Shown here one piece after another: positions 46,039-55,461 of a stretch of DNA of 64,000 nt (position 1 is its first letter; the number at the start of each line of letters is the position of its first letter). The position numbers and the translations under genes were made by a program. The notes under the pieces were generated by a model, which was not told the DNA's origin, did not search any database, and worked only from the letters and a program-made list of their open reading frames with translations. The stretch comes from Winogradskyella jejuensis (GTDB lineage Bacteria > Bacteroidota > Bacteroidia > Flavobacteriales > Flavobacteriaceae): positions 992,001 to 1,056,000 of the forward strand of contig NZ_FQWS01000001.1 in the NCBI RefSeq assembly GCF_900129745.1, given 5' to 3'.

Positions 46039-46608
46039 ATGAAAGTTAAGATTCTGTATTGTTTTGTTTATCTAATAATAGTTGCGCTATTTACAAGCTG
46101 TAACAAGCAAAAGGCAAATCCTATTGCGACAGTTAACAACTATTTTGAAGCTCGAACTCAAGGAAATTTTAATGCGCTTAAAAAACAAGTAAGCGACAGT
46201 ATTACTTTAATTTCCGGTGATTTTATAATGCCATATAGCCGAGAAAGTCTTTACCAGCAATATAAATGGGATTCTGTTTTTCAATCAAAATACAATATTT
46301 TAAAAGCAGTCGAAACAAATGAAAAAGTTATTGCCACTGTATCACAAAATTGTATCCGGAATGCCTTTTTAGAAAATAATCCTTTGGTATACCAGCTTGA
46401 AATTTCATTCAAAAATGGTAAGATTGAAAAAATTAAAGACTTAGATTATATTGATGTTAATTGGAATATCTGGACATCAAAAAAAGATAGTCTAGTAAAT
46501 TGGGTTGCCAAAAATCATCCAAAACTTGATGGTTTTGTAAATGATATGAGCATGATGGGTGCCATAAACTACGTTAAAGCTATTGAACTATACCAGAAGA
46601 AGAATTAA
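46039..46608 (+). CDS. Lipoprotein, NTF2-like fold possible
   Basis: This 189-residue protein has a lipoprotein signal peptide ending VALFTSC (cysteine 21). The body begins PIATVNNYFEARTQGNFNALKKQVSDSI, a pattern typical of SnoaL/NTF2-like domains. The function is unknown. It converges with a GT9 gene. Confidence 0.65.
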   Translation: MKVKILYCFVYLIIVALFTSCNKQKANPIATVNNYFEARTQGNFNALKKQVSDSITLISGDFIMPYSRESLYQQYKWDSVFQSKYNILKAVETNEKVIATVSQNCIRNAFLENNPLVYQLEISFKNGKIEKIKDLDYIDVNWNIWTSKKDSLVNWVAKNHPKLDGFVNDMSMMGAINYVKAIELYQKKN

Positions 46609-46629
46609 TAGCTTTCTAATAATTTGTAA

Positions 46630-47652
46630 TTACGCATCTAAAACATCTCCAATCTTTTTAACTACAGCATCTACCGAAACGCTACCAGCAGCATTTTCAT
46701 AGCCTTCGGGTTGTTTATTGCCGTAGATAGATGTTGGAATTTTCGGGTATTGATTTCTATCTGCAACTAAAGCATAATCCTTTGGTTGATTAAACGGAGC
46801 AAAACCAGCAAACGGATGTGTTACGCCCCAAATGGTAACCACTTTTACACCAAGCATGGCAGCCATATGCGCATTTCCAGAATCCATGGCTAACATCACA
46901 TCTAGATTAGGAATAAGGTCTAATTCTTCGTCTAAACTCAATTTTCCCGCAACAGTTTTGGTGTTTGGTGTTTGGGCTTCAATCTGATTTAGCTGAAGAA
47001 CCTCAGAATTTCCACCTCCAAAAAGAATAATATTGTTTGTTTTAGAAAGTTGATTAATCACTAATTTCATTTGCTCTAGCGGATACATTTTACCTTCAAA
47101 CGCTGCAAAAGGCGCAATGCCAATAATTGGTAAATCCTTATTAGAAATGAAGTTTCTCAACTTTTCATTTAAACTAACTTTTTCAGTAAAACTTGGATTA
47201 GATAAATCTATTGGGAAACCTAACGCTTCAAAAACATCGGCATAACGTTGGGGTGTGGTTTTTAATTGCTGGAAGATTTCGCCTGAAACTAACGCCTTCT
47301 TTTCGTTTCGGCCTTTGTCTATTTGCTTAAAATTTCCGCCGATAAAAAATTTTAAAATCTTAGTTCGTAAGACGTTGTGAATGTCTGCTACGGTATCAAA
47401 CTTTAATATCTTTAATTCTTTCGATAATTTATAAAGCCCAAGGATGCCTTTATGTTTTCCCTTTAAATCGGCTTCAAAAACAGTAACATTCTTTAACCCT
47501 CTAAAAAATGGCTTAAAAAATTTTCTTGTTACAACGGTGACTTTTAAATCTGGATATTGCTGAGTTAATGCACGTACGACTGGCACAGACATAGCAACAT
47601 CGCCCATGGCTGAGAAACGGAAAACAACGATATGCTTTGGAGTTTTTGCCAC
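46630..47652 (-). CDS. Glycosyltransferase family 9 (heptosyltransferase-like)
   Basis: This 340-residue enzyme has the GT9 pattern with FRFSAMGDVAMSVPVVRAL near the N-terminus and MLAMDSGNAHMAAMLGVKVVTIWGVTHP near the C-terminus. It transfers a heptose or other sugar from an activated donor to the LPS core. Start is GTG 47650-47652; the nearby ATG is followed at once by TAG. It forms a short operon with the DUF4254 gene upstream. Confidence 0.88.
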   Translation of the reverse strand: MAKTPKHIVVFRFSAMGDVAMSVPVVRALTQQYPDLKVTVVTRKFFKPFFRGLKNVTVFEADLKGKHKGILGLYKLSKELKILKFDTVADIHNVLRTKILKFFIGGNFKQIDKGRNEKKALVSGEIFQQLKTTPQRYADVFEALGFPIDLSNPSFTEKVSLNEKLRNFISNKDLPIIGIAPFAAFEGKMYPLEQMKLVINQLSKTNNIILFGGGNSEVLQLNQIEAQTPNTKTVAGKLSLDEELDLIPNLDVMLAMDSGNAHMAAMLGVKVVTIWGVTHPFAGFAPFNQPKDYALVADRNQYPKIPTSIYGNKQPEGYENAAGSVSVDAVVKKIGDVLDA

Positions 47653-47722
47653 TACATTTTTATCTCATAAACAGAATGAGATGCTGAAACGAGTTCAGCA
47701 TGACAAACATTTAAAAAAAATT
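47653..47722. repeat. REP-like repeats between GT9 and DUF4254
   Basis: Two hairpins: ATCTCAT (47662-47668)/ATGAGAT (47676-47682), and GCTGAA (47683-47688)/TTCAGC (47694-47699). The second is the common 'GCTGAACTxGTTTCAGC' repeat of flavobacterial spacers. Confidence 0.65.
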
Positions 47723-48331
47723 TTACTTCTGCCCGCGCAACACTGGGTTAAGCTCATCATCGTTGTACATTTTCATTTGCTTGTACACTTTCATATACTT
47801 ATCGCCGCTGGCGATATCTGTCAACAAATCGTCAATGGCTGTGCTTAAGTCCACACGTTGCTCCAATAAAACATCTAGTTTTTTCTGGCAAGCCGCTTTA
47901 TGACTATCACTTGCATCTTCGCGAACGGTCTCTAAATGCATATGGTAAATTTTAAGTGCCAAAATAGACAAGCGGTCGATTGCCCACGCAGGACTTTCAG
48001 AATTTATTTTAGCGTTTACCTTTACCTCTACATCTTTGTATTTGTCAAGAAAGTAGCTATCTATATATTCTACCGTATCTGTACGGTCTTGGTTAGACGC
48101 ATCAATCATTCGCTTTAATTTTAAAGCAGCAACTGGGTCTATATTTGGATCTCTGATAATATCTTCGTATGCCCATTGTACAGTGTCTATCCAACATTTT
48201 CTGTATAATAAATGAGCGATTAAATCGTCATTCTTGTCATACTTATTTGTAAACGGTTGGTCAACGGTATTTAATACTTTATACGTTTTAATAACGTCTT
48301 GAAATATAGAGTTTGCTTTTTCTGAAAACAT
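47723..48331 (-). CDS. DUF4254 protein
   Basis: This 202-residue helical protein is the DUF4254 family, which often sits with glycosyltransferase 9. It has no signal peptide. Conserved features include HLLYRKCWIDTVQWAYEDIIRDP and IDRLSILALKIYHM. Its function is unknown. Confidence 0.85.
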   Translation of the reverse strand: MFSEKANSIFQDVIKTYKVLNTVDQPFTNKYDKNDDLIAHLLYRKCWIDTVQWAYEDIIRDPNIDPVAALKLKRMIDASNQDRTDTVEYIDSYFLDKYKDVEVKVNAKINSESPAWAIDRLSILALKIYHMHLETVREDASDSHKAACQKKLDVLLEQRVDLSTAIDDLLTDIASGDKYMKVYKQMKMYNDDELNPVLRGQK

Positions 48332-48350
48332 TGTAAAAAATTTAGTTCTG

Positions 48351-48377
48351 CAAATATAGTTTGAATTATTAACTTTG
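48351..48377. promoter_or_regulatory. Divergent promoters of DUF4254 and upp
   Basis: TATATTTG on the minus strand (48358-48351) and TAACTTTG on the plus strand (48370-48377) are both exact -7 elements, only 11 bases apart and pointing away from each other. Confidence 0.6.
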
Positions 48378-48401
48378 AATACTCAATACTCATCCAGCCT
48401 T

Positions 48402-49061
48402 ATGCACATTCATCATCTTTCTGAAACACCATCAATCTTAAACACATTTCTTGCTGAAATTAGAGATGAAGTGATTCAAAAAGATTCTATGCGTTTTAGA
48501 AGAAATATTGAGCGCATCGGTGAAATCTTAGGTTATGAGTTGAGCAAATCCCTTCAATATAATTCTGAAAAAATTACAACTCCGCTTGATAGTTTACAAT
48601 TACAACTTCACCAAAAAGACATAGTTCTCTGCTCTATCTTAAGAGCCGGAGTTCCGCTGCATAACGGCTTACTTAACTACTTTGATACAGCGGAAAATGC
48701 ATTTACTTCAGCTTACAGACAACACAAAGAAAACCCAGAAAGTTTTGATATCGTTGTAGAGTACTTGGCTTGTCCTAGTTTGGAAAACAAGACACTTATT
48801 TTAGCAGACCCAATGTTGGCTACAGGACAATCTATGGTCGCTACTTTTGAAGCTTTAAAACCTTTTGGCACACCAAAGGAGATTCATTTGGTTAGTGTTA
48901 TTGGGGCACAAAAAGGTGTGGATTTTGTTTCAGAAAATTTCGGTTCTAACTGTCATTTATGGATTGCTGCTATTGACCAAGAACTTAATAGTAAAGGTTA
49001 TATTATTCCTGGACTTGGTGATGCTGGTGATTTGGCATTTGGAGAAAAACTACAGCAGTAG
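48402..49061 (+). CDS. upp: Uracil phosphoribosyltransferase
   Basis: This 219-residue enzyme converts uracil and PRPP to UMP, salvaging pyrimidines. It has the PRPP-binding loop LILADPMLATGQSM and the uracil-binding IPGLGDAGDLAFG. Start is ATG 48402; a TTG at 48375 falls inside the -7 element. It overlaps the DUF6427 gene by 12 bases. Confidence 0.95.
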   Translation: MHIHHLSETPSILNTFLAEIRDEVIQKDSMRFRRNIERIGEILGYELSKSLQYNSEKITTPLDSLQLQLHQKDIVLCSILRAGVPLHNGLLNYFDTAENAFTSAYRQHKENPESFDIVVEYLACPSLENKTLILADPMLATGQSMVATFEALKPFGTPKEIHLVSVIGAQKGVDFVSENFGSNCHLWIAAIDQELNSKGYIIPGLGDAGDLAFGEKLQQ

Positions 49062-49967
49062 ATTTACAACCGACACCGCAATTAGAAGTATTACAAAAAT
49101 CTCTCTAAACCAGTTTTCTTCAATAGTTTCTATATAATTCGCAGTTATTATTGTAAGAGGAACTAATAAAAACACATACTCACTTCCATTTTTAATTGGC
49201 GAAATAATTGCTATTGCTATTGCAACAATTGAAGCCACAATAACTAATAAATGAGCTGGTCTTATTTTCTTATTCTTTTCTGAAATGCTTTTTAAATAAA
49301 AAACCAAACTCCATATGTATATCGTAGCCACTACCGCCAATCTTGAAATGCTTGAAAACGAATTATACCCTGAAAAATCTAAACTAAAAGTGATACTAAA
49401 ATTACTTGCTAAGAAAAATTCATCATTCAGAATGATATTATAAATAACTAAAAGAAGAATTACTGTAAATAGCCCAAATAAAGACACGGCTATATGTTTT
49501 ACTTCATTTTGCCAATAATATACTAATGCAACAAACAAAACAATTAAGTATAATATCGCCCACGAGTAAAATAAGGCTGCTAACCCAATCCAAAAAGCGG
49601 CATCAAAAAATTTCTTTATTAAATCGCGATTAGAATGCAAGCTTAACAATCTGCGCAAGGCAAACAATACCAGAAGATTAGCTGTTAAAATATTTGTGTT
49701 TGAAAACACTTCTGGAAATACCAAGAACAGTAACCCCAATACCATAACGCCATAGCTATGGCGTTTAGTGAGGTCGTTTTTTGCAATTATGAAGTCTGTG
49801 ATAAAAACATAAAAAAGTCCTAAGAGGAGCGCTACAGGCTTAAAATTAAATGAAAAATCTTCAGAATTTATTTGAGAGTAAATGTGAAGCGCAAAAGCAA
49901 TTACAACCATAATAGCAACAGCAACTAAGTTGAAAGGTTTAGATTTACTAAAAATGCTTGTAATCAT
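49050..49967 (-). CDS. DUF6427 membrane protein
   Basis: This 305-residue protein has about nine or ten membrane helices. The family is found between upp and the DUF6341 and purD genes in flavobacteria. The role is unknown. Confidence 0.8.
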   Translation of the reverse strand: MITSIFSKSKPFNLVAVAIMVVIAFALHIYSQINSEDFSFNFKPVALLLGLFYVFITDFIIAKNDLTKRHSYGVMVLGLLFLVFPEVFSNTNILTANLLVLFALRRLLSLHSNRDLIKKFFDAAFWIGLAALFYSWAILYLIVLFVALVYYWQNEVKHIAVSLFGLFTVILLLVIYNIILNDEFFLASNFSITFSLDFSGYNSFSSISRLAVVATIYIWSLVFYLKSISEKNKKIRPAHLLVIVASIVAIAIAIISPIKNGSEYVFLLVPLTIITANYIETIEENWFREIFVILLIAVSVVNLLL

Positions 49968-49987
49968 TTACAGTTTTTGTATTTTTG
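49958..49987 (+). promoter_or_regulatory. Promoter of the DUF6341 gene
   Basis: TTG (49958-49960) and TATTTTTG (49980-49987) are 19 bases apart, an exact Bacteroidota promoter, with the ATG at 50009. Confidence 0.7.
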
Positions 49988-50008
49988 CTTCGTAAATTTA
50001 TTAAAGTT

Positions 50009-50236
50009 ATGAAGGATTTCTTTTACGGAATACAAGATTTATTTGTTGATGTACTTTTTGCGCCATTAGATTGGTTAAGAGAATTAGAGTTAACTAACTG
50101 GTGGGGAGCCAATACAATATCATGGATTTTTATGATAATTGGCTTTTTAGCATTTGTATATTGGATGCTAGAGCTTAAAAAATATAACGATAACAACGAA
50201 GAAGATAAAAGTGTTTCGGCTCACTCTTACTTATAG
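50009..50236 (+). CDS. DUF6341 small membrane protein
   Basis: This 75-residue protein has one predicted helix in the middle (SWIFMIIGFLAFVYWML). The start is ATG 50009; the TTG at 49985 is in the promoter. Its family lies between DUF6427 and purD. The stop overlaps the purD 3' end by 6 bases. Confidence 0.8.
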   Translation: MKDFFYGIQDLFVDVLFAPLDWLRELELTNWWGANTISWIFMIIGFLAFVYWMLELKKYNDNNEEDKSVSAHSYL

Positions 50237-51502
50237 GTCAAAACCAATATCTTTTCTAAAATACATCTTATCAAAACATAGTTTATCTATGTTTTGATAA
50301 GATTTTTTTATGGCCTCTTGATAAGTTTCTCCAAAAGACGTAATTGCCATTACTCTACCTCCAGAAGTTACTATTTTACCGTCTTTTAGTTGAGCTCCTG
50401 CATGAAAAGGTATAGAATCTTCAATAGTTTCTAGACCAAAAATTTCTTTGCCTTTTTCATAAGCTTCAGGATATCCACCTGAGACCAGCATTATTGTGGT
50501 TGCAGCTCGTGAATCGATGTCTAAGTTAATTTCCGAGAGTGTTTCATTGCCCATCGCTTTAAAAATCTCAACGATATCTGTTTTTAATCTCGGTAGTACA
50601 ACTTCTGTTTCTGGATCACCCATACGCACGTTGTATTCAATAACTTTTGGATCATCACCAACTTTTATAAGCCCTATAAAAACAAAGCCTACATAAGGCA
50701 GATTATCTTTTTTTAAACCTTCAATAGTCGGCTTTACAATTCTTGTTTCAATCTTCTGTAAAAAATCGTCAGTAGCAAATGGTACGGGAGAAATCGCTCC
50801 CATTCCGCCAGTATTTAAGCCTGTATCGCCTTCGCCAATTCGTTTATAATCTTTTGCTGTTGGTAGAATTTTGTAATCTTTACCATCAGTTAACACAAAA
50901 CAACTTAACTCAATCCCATGTAAAAACTCTTCAATGACGACTTTAGTGCTGGCATTTCCAAATTTAGAATCTACAAGCATGTGTTTGAGCTCCGTTTTAG
51001 CTTCTTCCAAATCATTAAGAATTAAAACCCCTTTTCCTGCTGCTAGACCATCAGCTTTTAGTACATATGGTGCTTGTAACTTTTCTAGAAAAGCATAGCC
51101 TTCTTCTAAATTAGCTGCTGTAAAGCTCTCGTAAGCAGCGGTTGGAATATTGTGACGCATCATAAACTTTTTGGCAAATTCCTTACTACCTTCGAGTTCT
51201 GCTGCTGCTTTTTGCGGACCAATCACTGTAACGTGTTTTAAGGTATCGTCATTTAAGAAAAAATCATGAATTCCTTCAACTAAAGGGTCTTCTGGTCCAA
51301 CAACAACCATGTCAATTTTGTTTTCTACAACAGCATTTTTAATCGCTTGAAAATCTGTTACAGCTATTGGAAGATTTATAGCTATTCTAGAAGTTCCAGA
51401 ATTTCCTGGTGTAACAAAAAGCGACTTACAAAGTGGACTTTGCGCTATTTTCCATGCAAATGTGTGTTCTCTTCCGCCAGAACCAAGTACTAAAATATTC
51501 AT
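50231..51502 (-). CDS. purD: Phosphoribosylamine-glycine ligase
   Basis: This 423-residue ATP-grasp enzyme makes glycinamide ribonucleotide in purine synthesis. The N-terminal GSGGREHTFAWKI motif and the ATP-grasp motifs (LKADGLAAGKGVLI, EYNVRMGDPETEVVLPRL) are complete. The start is ATG 51500-51502. Confidence 0.96.
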   Translation of the reverse strand: MNILVLGSGGREHTFAWKIAQSPLCKSLFVTPGNSGTSRIAINLPIAVTDFQAIKNAVVENKIDMVVVGPEDPLVEGIHDFFLNDDTLKHVTVIGPQKAAAELEGSKEFAKKFMMRHNIPTAAYESFTAANLEEGYAFLEKLQAPYVLKADGLAAGKGVLILNDLEEAKTELKHMLVDSKFGNASTKVVIEEFLHGIELSCFVLTDGKDYKILPTAKDYKRIGEGDTGLNTGGMGAISPVPFATDDFLQKIETRIVKPTIEGLKKDNLPYVGFVFIGLIKVGDDPKVIEYNVRMGDPETEVVLPRLKTDIVEIFKAMGNETLSEINLDIDSRAATTIMLVSGGYPEAYEKGKEIFGLETIEDSIPFHAGAQLKDGKIVTSGGRVMAITSFGETYQEAIKKSYQNIDKLCFDKMYFRKDIGFDL

Positions 51503-52900
51503 GTGTCGTGTGTTGTTTGCACAAAAATAATTGCTTTTACGCTTAAAAAACAATTAATTTACATAAACCTTTTGGCTCCATATTTTTTGGGATTATTTGA
51601 CCTTACTCTACGACTAAAAGGCTTTGCAATTGACAAGGCAAAACGCGTGTTGTCTGAAATTCAAGATAAAAATGATACTGAGTTTGAAGCTTGTATAGTA
51701 CACCAAAGGAAAGCTATCTTAGAATATCATTTAGCGCACAATTCATTTTACAAATCTAAAGGGAAAGATATTGATTTGAGTGATTGGAATTCTGTACCCA
51801 TAATGACTAAAAAGGATTTACAACAACCTTTGTCTCATATTCTCTCCGATGGATTTCATAAAAAAAATATCTACATCGATAAAACTTCTGGTGCATCAGG
51901 CGACCCCTTTTATTTCGCAAAAGACAAATTTTGTCATGCACTAACGTGGGCGCAAATCATAGACCGCTTCTCTTGGTACAATATAGATTTTAACACCTCT
52001 AAGCAAGCTCGGTTTTACGGAATTCCGTTAGATAAAAAAGGATATTATAAAGAGCGTTTAAAAGATGTTCTGGCAAAGCGTTTTCGGTTTTCAGTTTTTG
52101 ATTTAAGCGATGATGCTTTTGAGAAATGCCTTAAAAAATTTGAAAAAACATCTTTTGAATACATAAATGGCTACACAAGCCCCATAGTACAATTTGCTAA
52201 GTTTTTGAAACAAAAAAATGTTGTTTTAAAGGAAGTTTGCCCATCTTTAAATGTTTGCATCGTTACTTCTGAAATGCTCTTTGATAGCGATAAAATAGTG
52301 ATGCAAAAACAATTTGGTGTTCCTGTAGTAAATGAGTATGGCGCATCCGAGTTAGATTTAATTGCTTTTGAAAACCCACAAGGAGAATGGCAAGTTAACA
52401 GCGAAACCCTTTTTGTTGAAGTTTTAGATGAAAAGAACAAACCGTTGCCTTACGGTGAAGAAGGCAGATTAGTAATTACTTCGCTATACAACAAAGCCTC
52501 ACCTTTTATTAGATACGATATAGGTGATATAGGTATACTTTCTAAAGACAGTACCTTAAGAAAACCTATATTAGAAAAGCTTATTGGACGCACAAATGAT
52601 ATTGCCGTTTTGCCTAGTGGAAAAAAAGCGGCTGGACTAACATTTTACTACATTACAAAAAGTATTATTGAAGATGATGGTGATGTAAAAGAATTTATTA
52701 TTGAACAATTAAAACCTCATCTATTTAAGGTCAGTTATGTTTCTAGAGTAGAACTCTCTATCTCTCAAAAAGAAACCATAAGTAAAGCCATGACTCAATA
52801 CCTAGAAGATGGAATAAACATTACTTTTGAACGATTTGAAACATTGAATCGTTCAAAAAGTGGTAAACTGAAACAATTTACATCCTACGTAACATCTTAA
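51503..52900 (+). CDS. Phenylacetate-CoA ligase/CapK-like adenylating enzyme
   Basis: This protein of up to 465 residues is an AMP-binding enzyme of the CapK family found in polysaccharide clusters. It has the adenylation motif DKTSGASGDPFYF and the later YGASELD and RYDIGDIG motifs. No ATG occurs in the first 90 codons. Candidate starts are GTG 51503, which overlaps purD regulatory DNA, TTG 51572 or TTG 51587. It probably activates an acid that modifies the glycan; the substrate is unknown. Confidence 0.8.
   Translation: MSCVVCTKIIAFTLKKQLIYINLLAPYFLGLFDLTLRLKGFAIDKAKRVLSEIQDKNDTEFEACIVHQRKAILEYHLAHNSFYKSKGKDIDLSDWNSVPIMTKKDLQQPLSHILSDGFHKKNIYIDKTSGASGDPFYFAKDKFCHALTWAQIIDRFSWYNIDFNTSKQARFYGIPLDKKGYYKERLKDVLAKRFRFSVFDLSDDAFEKCLKKFEKTSFEYINGYTSPIVQFAKFLKQKNVVLKEVCPSLNVCIVTSEMLFDSDKIVMQKQFGVPVVNEYGASELDLIAFENPQGEWQVNSETLFVEVLDEKNKPLPYGEEGRLVITSLYNKASPFIRYDIGDIGILSKDSTLRKPILEKLIGRTNDIAVLPSGKKAAGLTFYYITKSIIEDDGDVKEFIIEQLKPHLFKVSYVSRVELSISQKETISKAMTQYLEDGINITFERFETLNRSKSGKLKQFTSYVTS
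51522..51553 (-). promoter_or_regulatory. Promoter of purD
   Basis: TTG (51553-51551) and TATTTTTG (51529-51522) are 21 bases apart on the minus strand, an exact Bacteroidota promoter with a short leader. It overlaps the N-terminal codons of the divergent CapK-like gene. Confidence 0.65.
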
Positions 52901-54052
52901 ATGAAGGAAATCCTAATTATATCTAACTACTTTCCTCCAGAAATGGGTGCTGCATCCAATAGAATCTTTCAGCTGGCAAAATCACTTTCTGAAGATTTCA
53001 AAGTCACAGTTGTCTGCCCTTTACCGAATTACCCGACAGGAAAAGTTTTTGAGAATTACAATAAAAAGGAAACTATGGATAATGTCACCGTTAACCGTTT
53101 GTGGCTTTATCCGTCTAAATCTAAAAATAAATTTGTTCGCTTATTTTCGATGCTATCTTTTAGCTTAAGTATTGTTTGGTATTTTTTATGGCACCGCATT
53201 CCTAAAACTGTCATCGTTAATTCGCCGCCACTTTTTGTTGCCTTTACGTCGCTACTATTTTTAAGTCGAAAAAAGCACCAATTAATACTCAACGTGAGTG
53301 ATTTATGGCCAAAATCTGCTCTTGAACTCAACGCCGTTAAAAAAGGTTTTGGCTACAATTTATTGCTTAAGATTGAACGTTACAACTACAGAAAAGCCGA
53401 TTTAATTCTAGGTCAAAGTGAAGAAATATTGTCGCATATAAAAACTATTGTACCAGAAAAAGAAACGCTACTCTTCAGAAATTATCCAGATTTTGAACCT
53501 CCTAAAATTGAAACAAAAAACACTTCAACTTTAGGTAAAATTAGAATTGTATATGCAGGTCTACTTGGTATAGCACAAGATATTGTTCGCCTAGCAAAAA
53601 AATTAGACTATAGCAATATTGAATTTCATATTTATGGTTCTGGGGCAGAAGAAGAATCTTTAAAAACTTTCATTGAGAGTAACTCAGAGTTACCAATTAC
53701 ATTTCATGGTAGTGTTTCCAGAGCTGTCTTGCATCAAGAGTTGTTAAAGTATGACGCTACTATAATTCCGCTAAAGCATAGAATTTATGGTGCTGTACCT
53801 TCAAAAATATTTGAATATTCGCGTTTAGGCCTGCCAATTATCTATTTTGGTGGTGGTGAAGGTGAGCGCATCGTTAAACAAAATGGTTTGGGATGGGTTG
53901 CTGAAGCAGGAAATTACAATGCTTTGAATGCTGTTATTTCAAAATTAAAGCTATCGGATTTTGATATCGATTCAAAAAGAGAGATTCAGAAAACTGCAAT
54001 AGATAATTTCGATGTTTCAGGTCAGCTTGAGAGACTCATTTCAAAGCTTTAA
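52901..54052 (+). CDS. Glycosyltransferase family 4 (WbuB-like)
   Basis: This 383-residue retaining glycosyltransferase starts right after the CapK-like stop. It has the N-terminal SNYFPPEMGAASNRIFQLAKSL and the C-terminal GAVPSKIFEYSRLGLPIIYFGGGEGERIV. It resembles WbuB, which adds a sugar (often fucosamine) to an undecaprenyl-linked acceptor. The donor is not determined. Confidence 0.9.
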   Translation: MKEILIISNYFPPEMGAASNRIFQLAKSLSEDFKVTVVCPLPNYPTGKVFENYNKKETMDNVTVNRLWLYPSKSKNKFVRLFSMLSFSLSIVWYFLWHRIPKTVIVNSPPLFVAFTSLLFLSRKKHQLILNVSDLWPKSALELNAVKKGFGYNLLLKIERYNYRKADLILGQSEEILSHIKTIVPEKETLLFRNYPDFEPPKIETKNTSTLGKIRIVYAGLLGIAQDIVRLAKKLDYSNIEFHIYGSGAEEESLKTFIESNSELPITFHGSVSRAVLHQELLKYDATIIPLKHRIYGAVPSKIFEYSRLGLPIIYFGGGEGERIVKQNGLGWVAEAGNYNALNAVISKLKLSDFDIDSKREIQKTAIDNFDVSGQLERLISKL

Positions 54053-55458
54053 TATGCTTTTTCGTCGCCTTTAATAATCGATAAAATGGTTTTGCCAATA
54101 ATATCTAAATCTAGTAAAACCGACCAGTTTTCGATATAAAAAATATCATATTTCACTCGGTTAATGATGTCCTCATCAGACTTAATTTCTCCTCTAAAGC
54201 CTTTAACTTGTGCGAGACCAGTAATTCCTGGCTTTACATTATGTCTAAAGATAAAATTGTAAGTGTCAATTTTTTTTGAGTAAGCTTCAGTATAGGCTAG
54301 CATATGGGGTCGAGGACCAACTACCGACATTTCTCCCTTAAGAACGTTAATAAATTGTGGTAGCTCATCTAAACTTGTTCGTCTTAAAAACTTACCAACC
54401 TTTGTAACTCTATTATCTTGTTTCTTAACGTAATCTTCTTTCTCGGATGAGTTGACTCTCAAAGACCTAAATTTATAGCAATCAAACTCTTTATAGTTAA
54501 TTCCATTACGTTTGTGCTTATAAAAAAGTGGTCCTTTAGATTCTAATTTTACGAGAATAAAAAGTATGACGCTCATCCATGATAATACAAAAACGATAAC
54601 AAGAAGAGAGAAGATAACATCAAACGCCCGTTTTAAGACACGATTAAAAGGGCTGTTTAACGCTACTTCTTGAATAGACATCACCGGCAGGTAATTATAG
54701 AAGTCTGTCTTTAAACGCTTGTTTAAGAAATTAGATGTTTTAGGAATAAACTTAATATTGAATTTATTTAGTTCTGCATACTTTACAAAGGTGTTTATCT
54801 GCGTTTCTGTAAGCTCATCCATGGCGCAATATATTTCATCAATAGATTCGTTTTTTGAAACAAAATTTAAAGCGTCTTTGACACTTCCGCTAATGTCTGG
54901 TGATTTTATATCGCTGTAGACACCGAGCAAGTCATATCCGTATTTTTCTTTATTCTTAAAAAAGTTTTGAAGTTCTTTTGCAGCTGCAGTATCTCCAATT
55001 ATCAAAACCTGTCTGTGATTTCCATTTAGATATCTTCGATAAGTTCTAAGTCCATAAAACATTAAAAACTTAGCAATACCAATAGCCGAAATACTAAAAA
55101 TAAGATATTTGAGAATTGTAATTTTATTGATTTCTATGCTTCTGTATAGCCCAATAAATGCGAAGACAATTATAGAGAATATAAAAAATTGCTTAGCCAG
55201 TAAGCTTAATATATTAAGAGAGGTTGTGTACCTGTATACATTATAAAATTTAATATTGAAGGCAGAAATTAACCATAACAAGGATACATAAAACACAAAA
55301 ACAGTAGCCTTACTTTTTAAAAACCCAATAGACCAATATGGTAGTCCAAAAGTTTTAAAATCGATAAAATAGGAAGCAAAAAAGATAATTACTGCAATAT
55401 CGAAACATATGAGTGCAGGTCTCAATAACCAAGAAAATCTGCCTCTTATGTAACTCAT
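54049..55458 (-). CDS. Polyprenyl glycosylphosphotransferase (WcaJ-like)
   Basis: This 469-residue protein has about five N-terminal helices, a central Rossmann-type domain and a C-terminal sugar transferase domain (SLDELPQFINVLKGEMSVVGPRP). It transfers a sugar-1-phosphate to undecaprenyl phosphate, initiating glycan assembly. It converges with the GT4 gene by 4 bases. Confidence 0.92.
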   Translation of the reverse strand: MSYIRGRFSWLLRPALICFDIAVIIFFASYFIDFKTFGLPYWSIGFLKSKATVFVFYVSLLWLISAFNIKFYNVYRYTTSLNILSLLAKQFFIFSIIVFAFIGLYRSIEINKITILKYLIFSISAIGIAKFLMFYGLRTYRRYLNGNHRQVLIIGDTAAAKELQNFFKNKEKYGYDLLGVYSDIKSPDISGSVKDALNFVSKNESIDEIYCAMDELTETQINTFVKYAELNKFNIKFIPKTSNFLNKRLKTDFYNYLPVMSIQEVALNSPFNRVLKRAFDVIFSLLVIVFVLSWMSVILFILVKLESKGPLFYKHKRNGINYKEFDCYKFRSLRVNSSEKEDYVKKQDNRVTKVGKFLRRTSLDELPQFINVLKGEMSVVGPRPHMLAYTEAYSKKIDTYNFIFRHNVKPGITGLAQVKGFRGEIKSDEDIINRVKYDIFYIENWSVLLDLDIIGKTILSIIKGDEKAY

Positions 55459-55461
55459 TTT

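Noticed and set aside
48375..48401. TTG start of upp
   Set aside because: It lies inside the -7 promoter element, so it cannot be transcribed; ATG 48402 fits the family.
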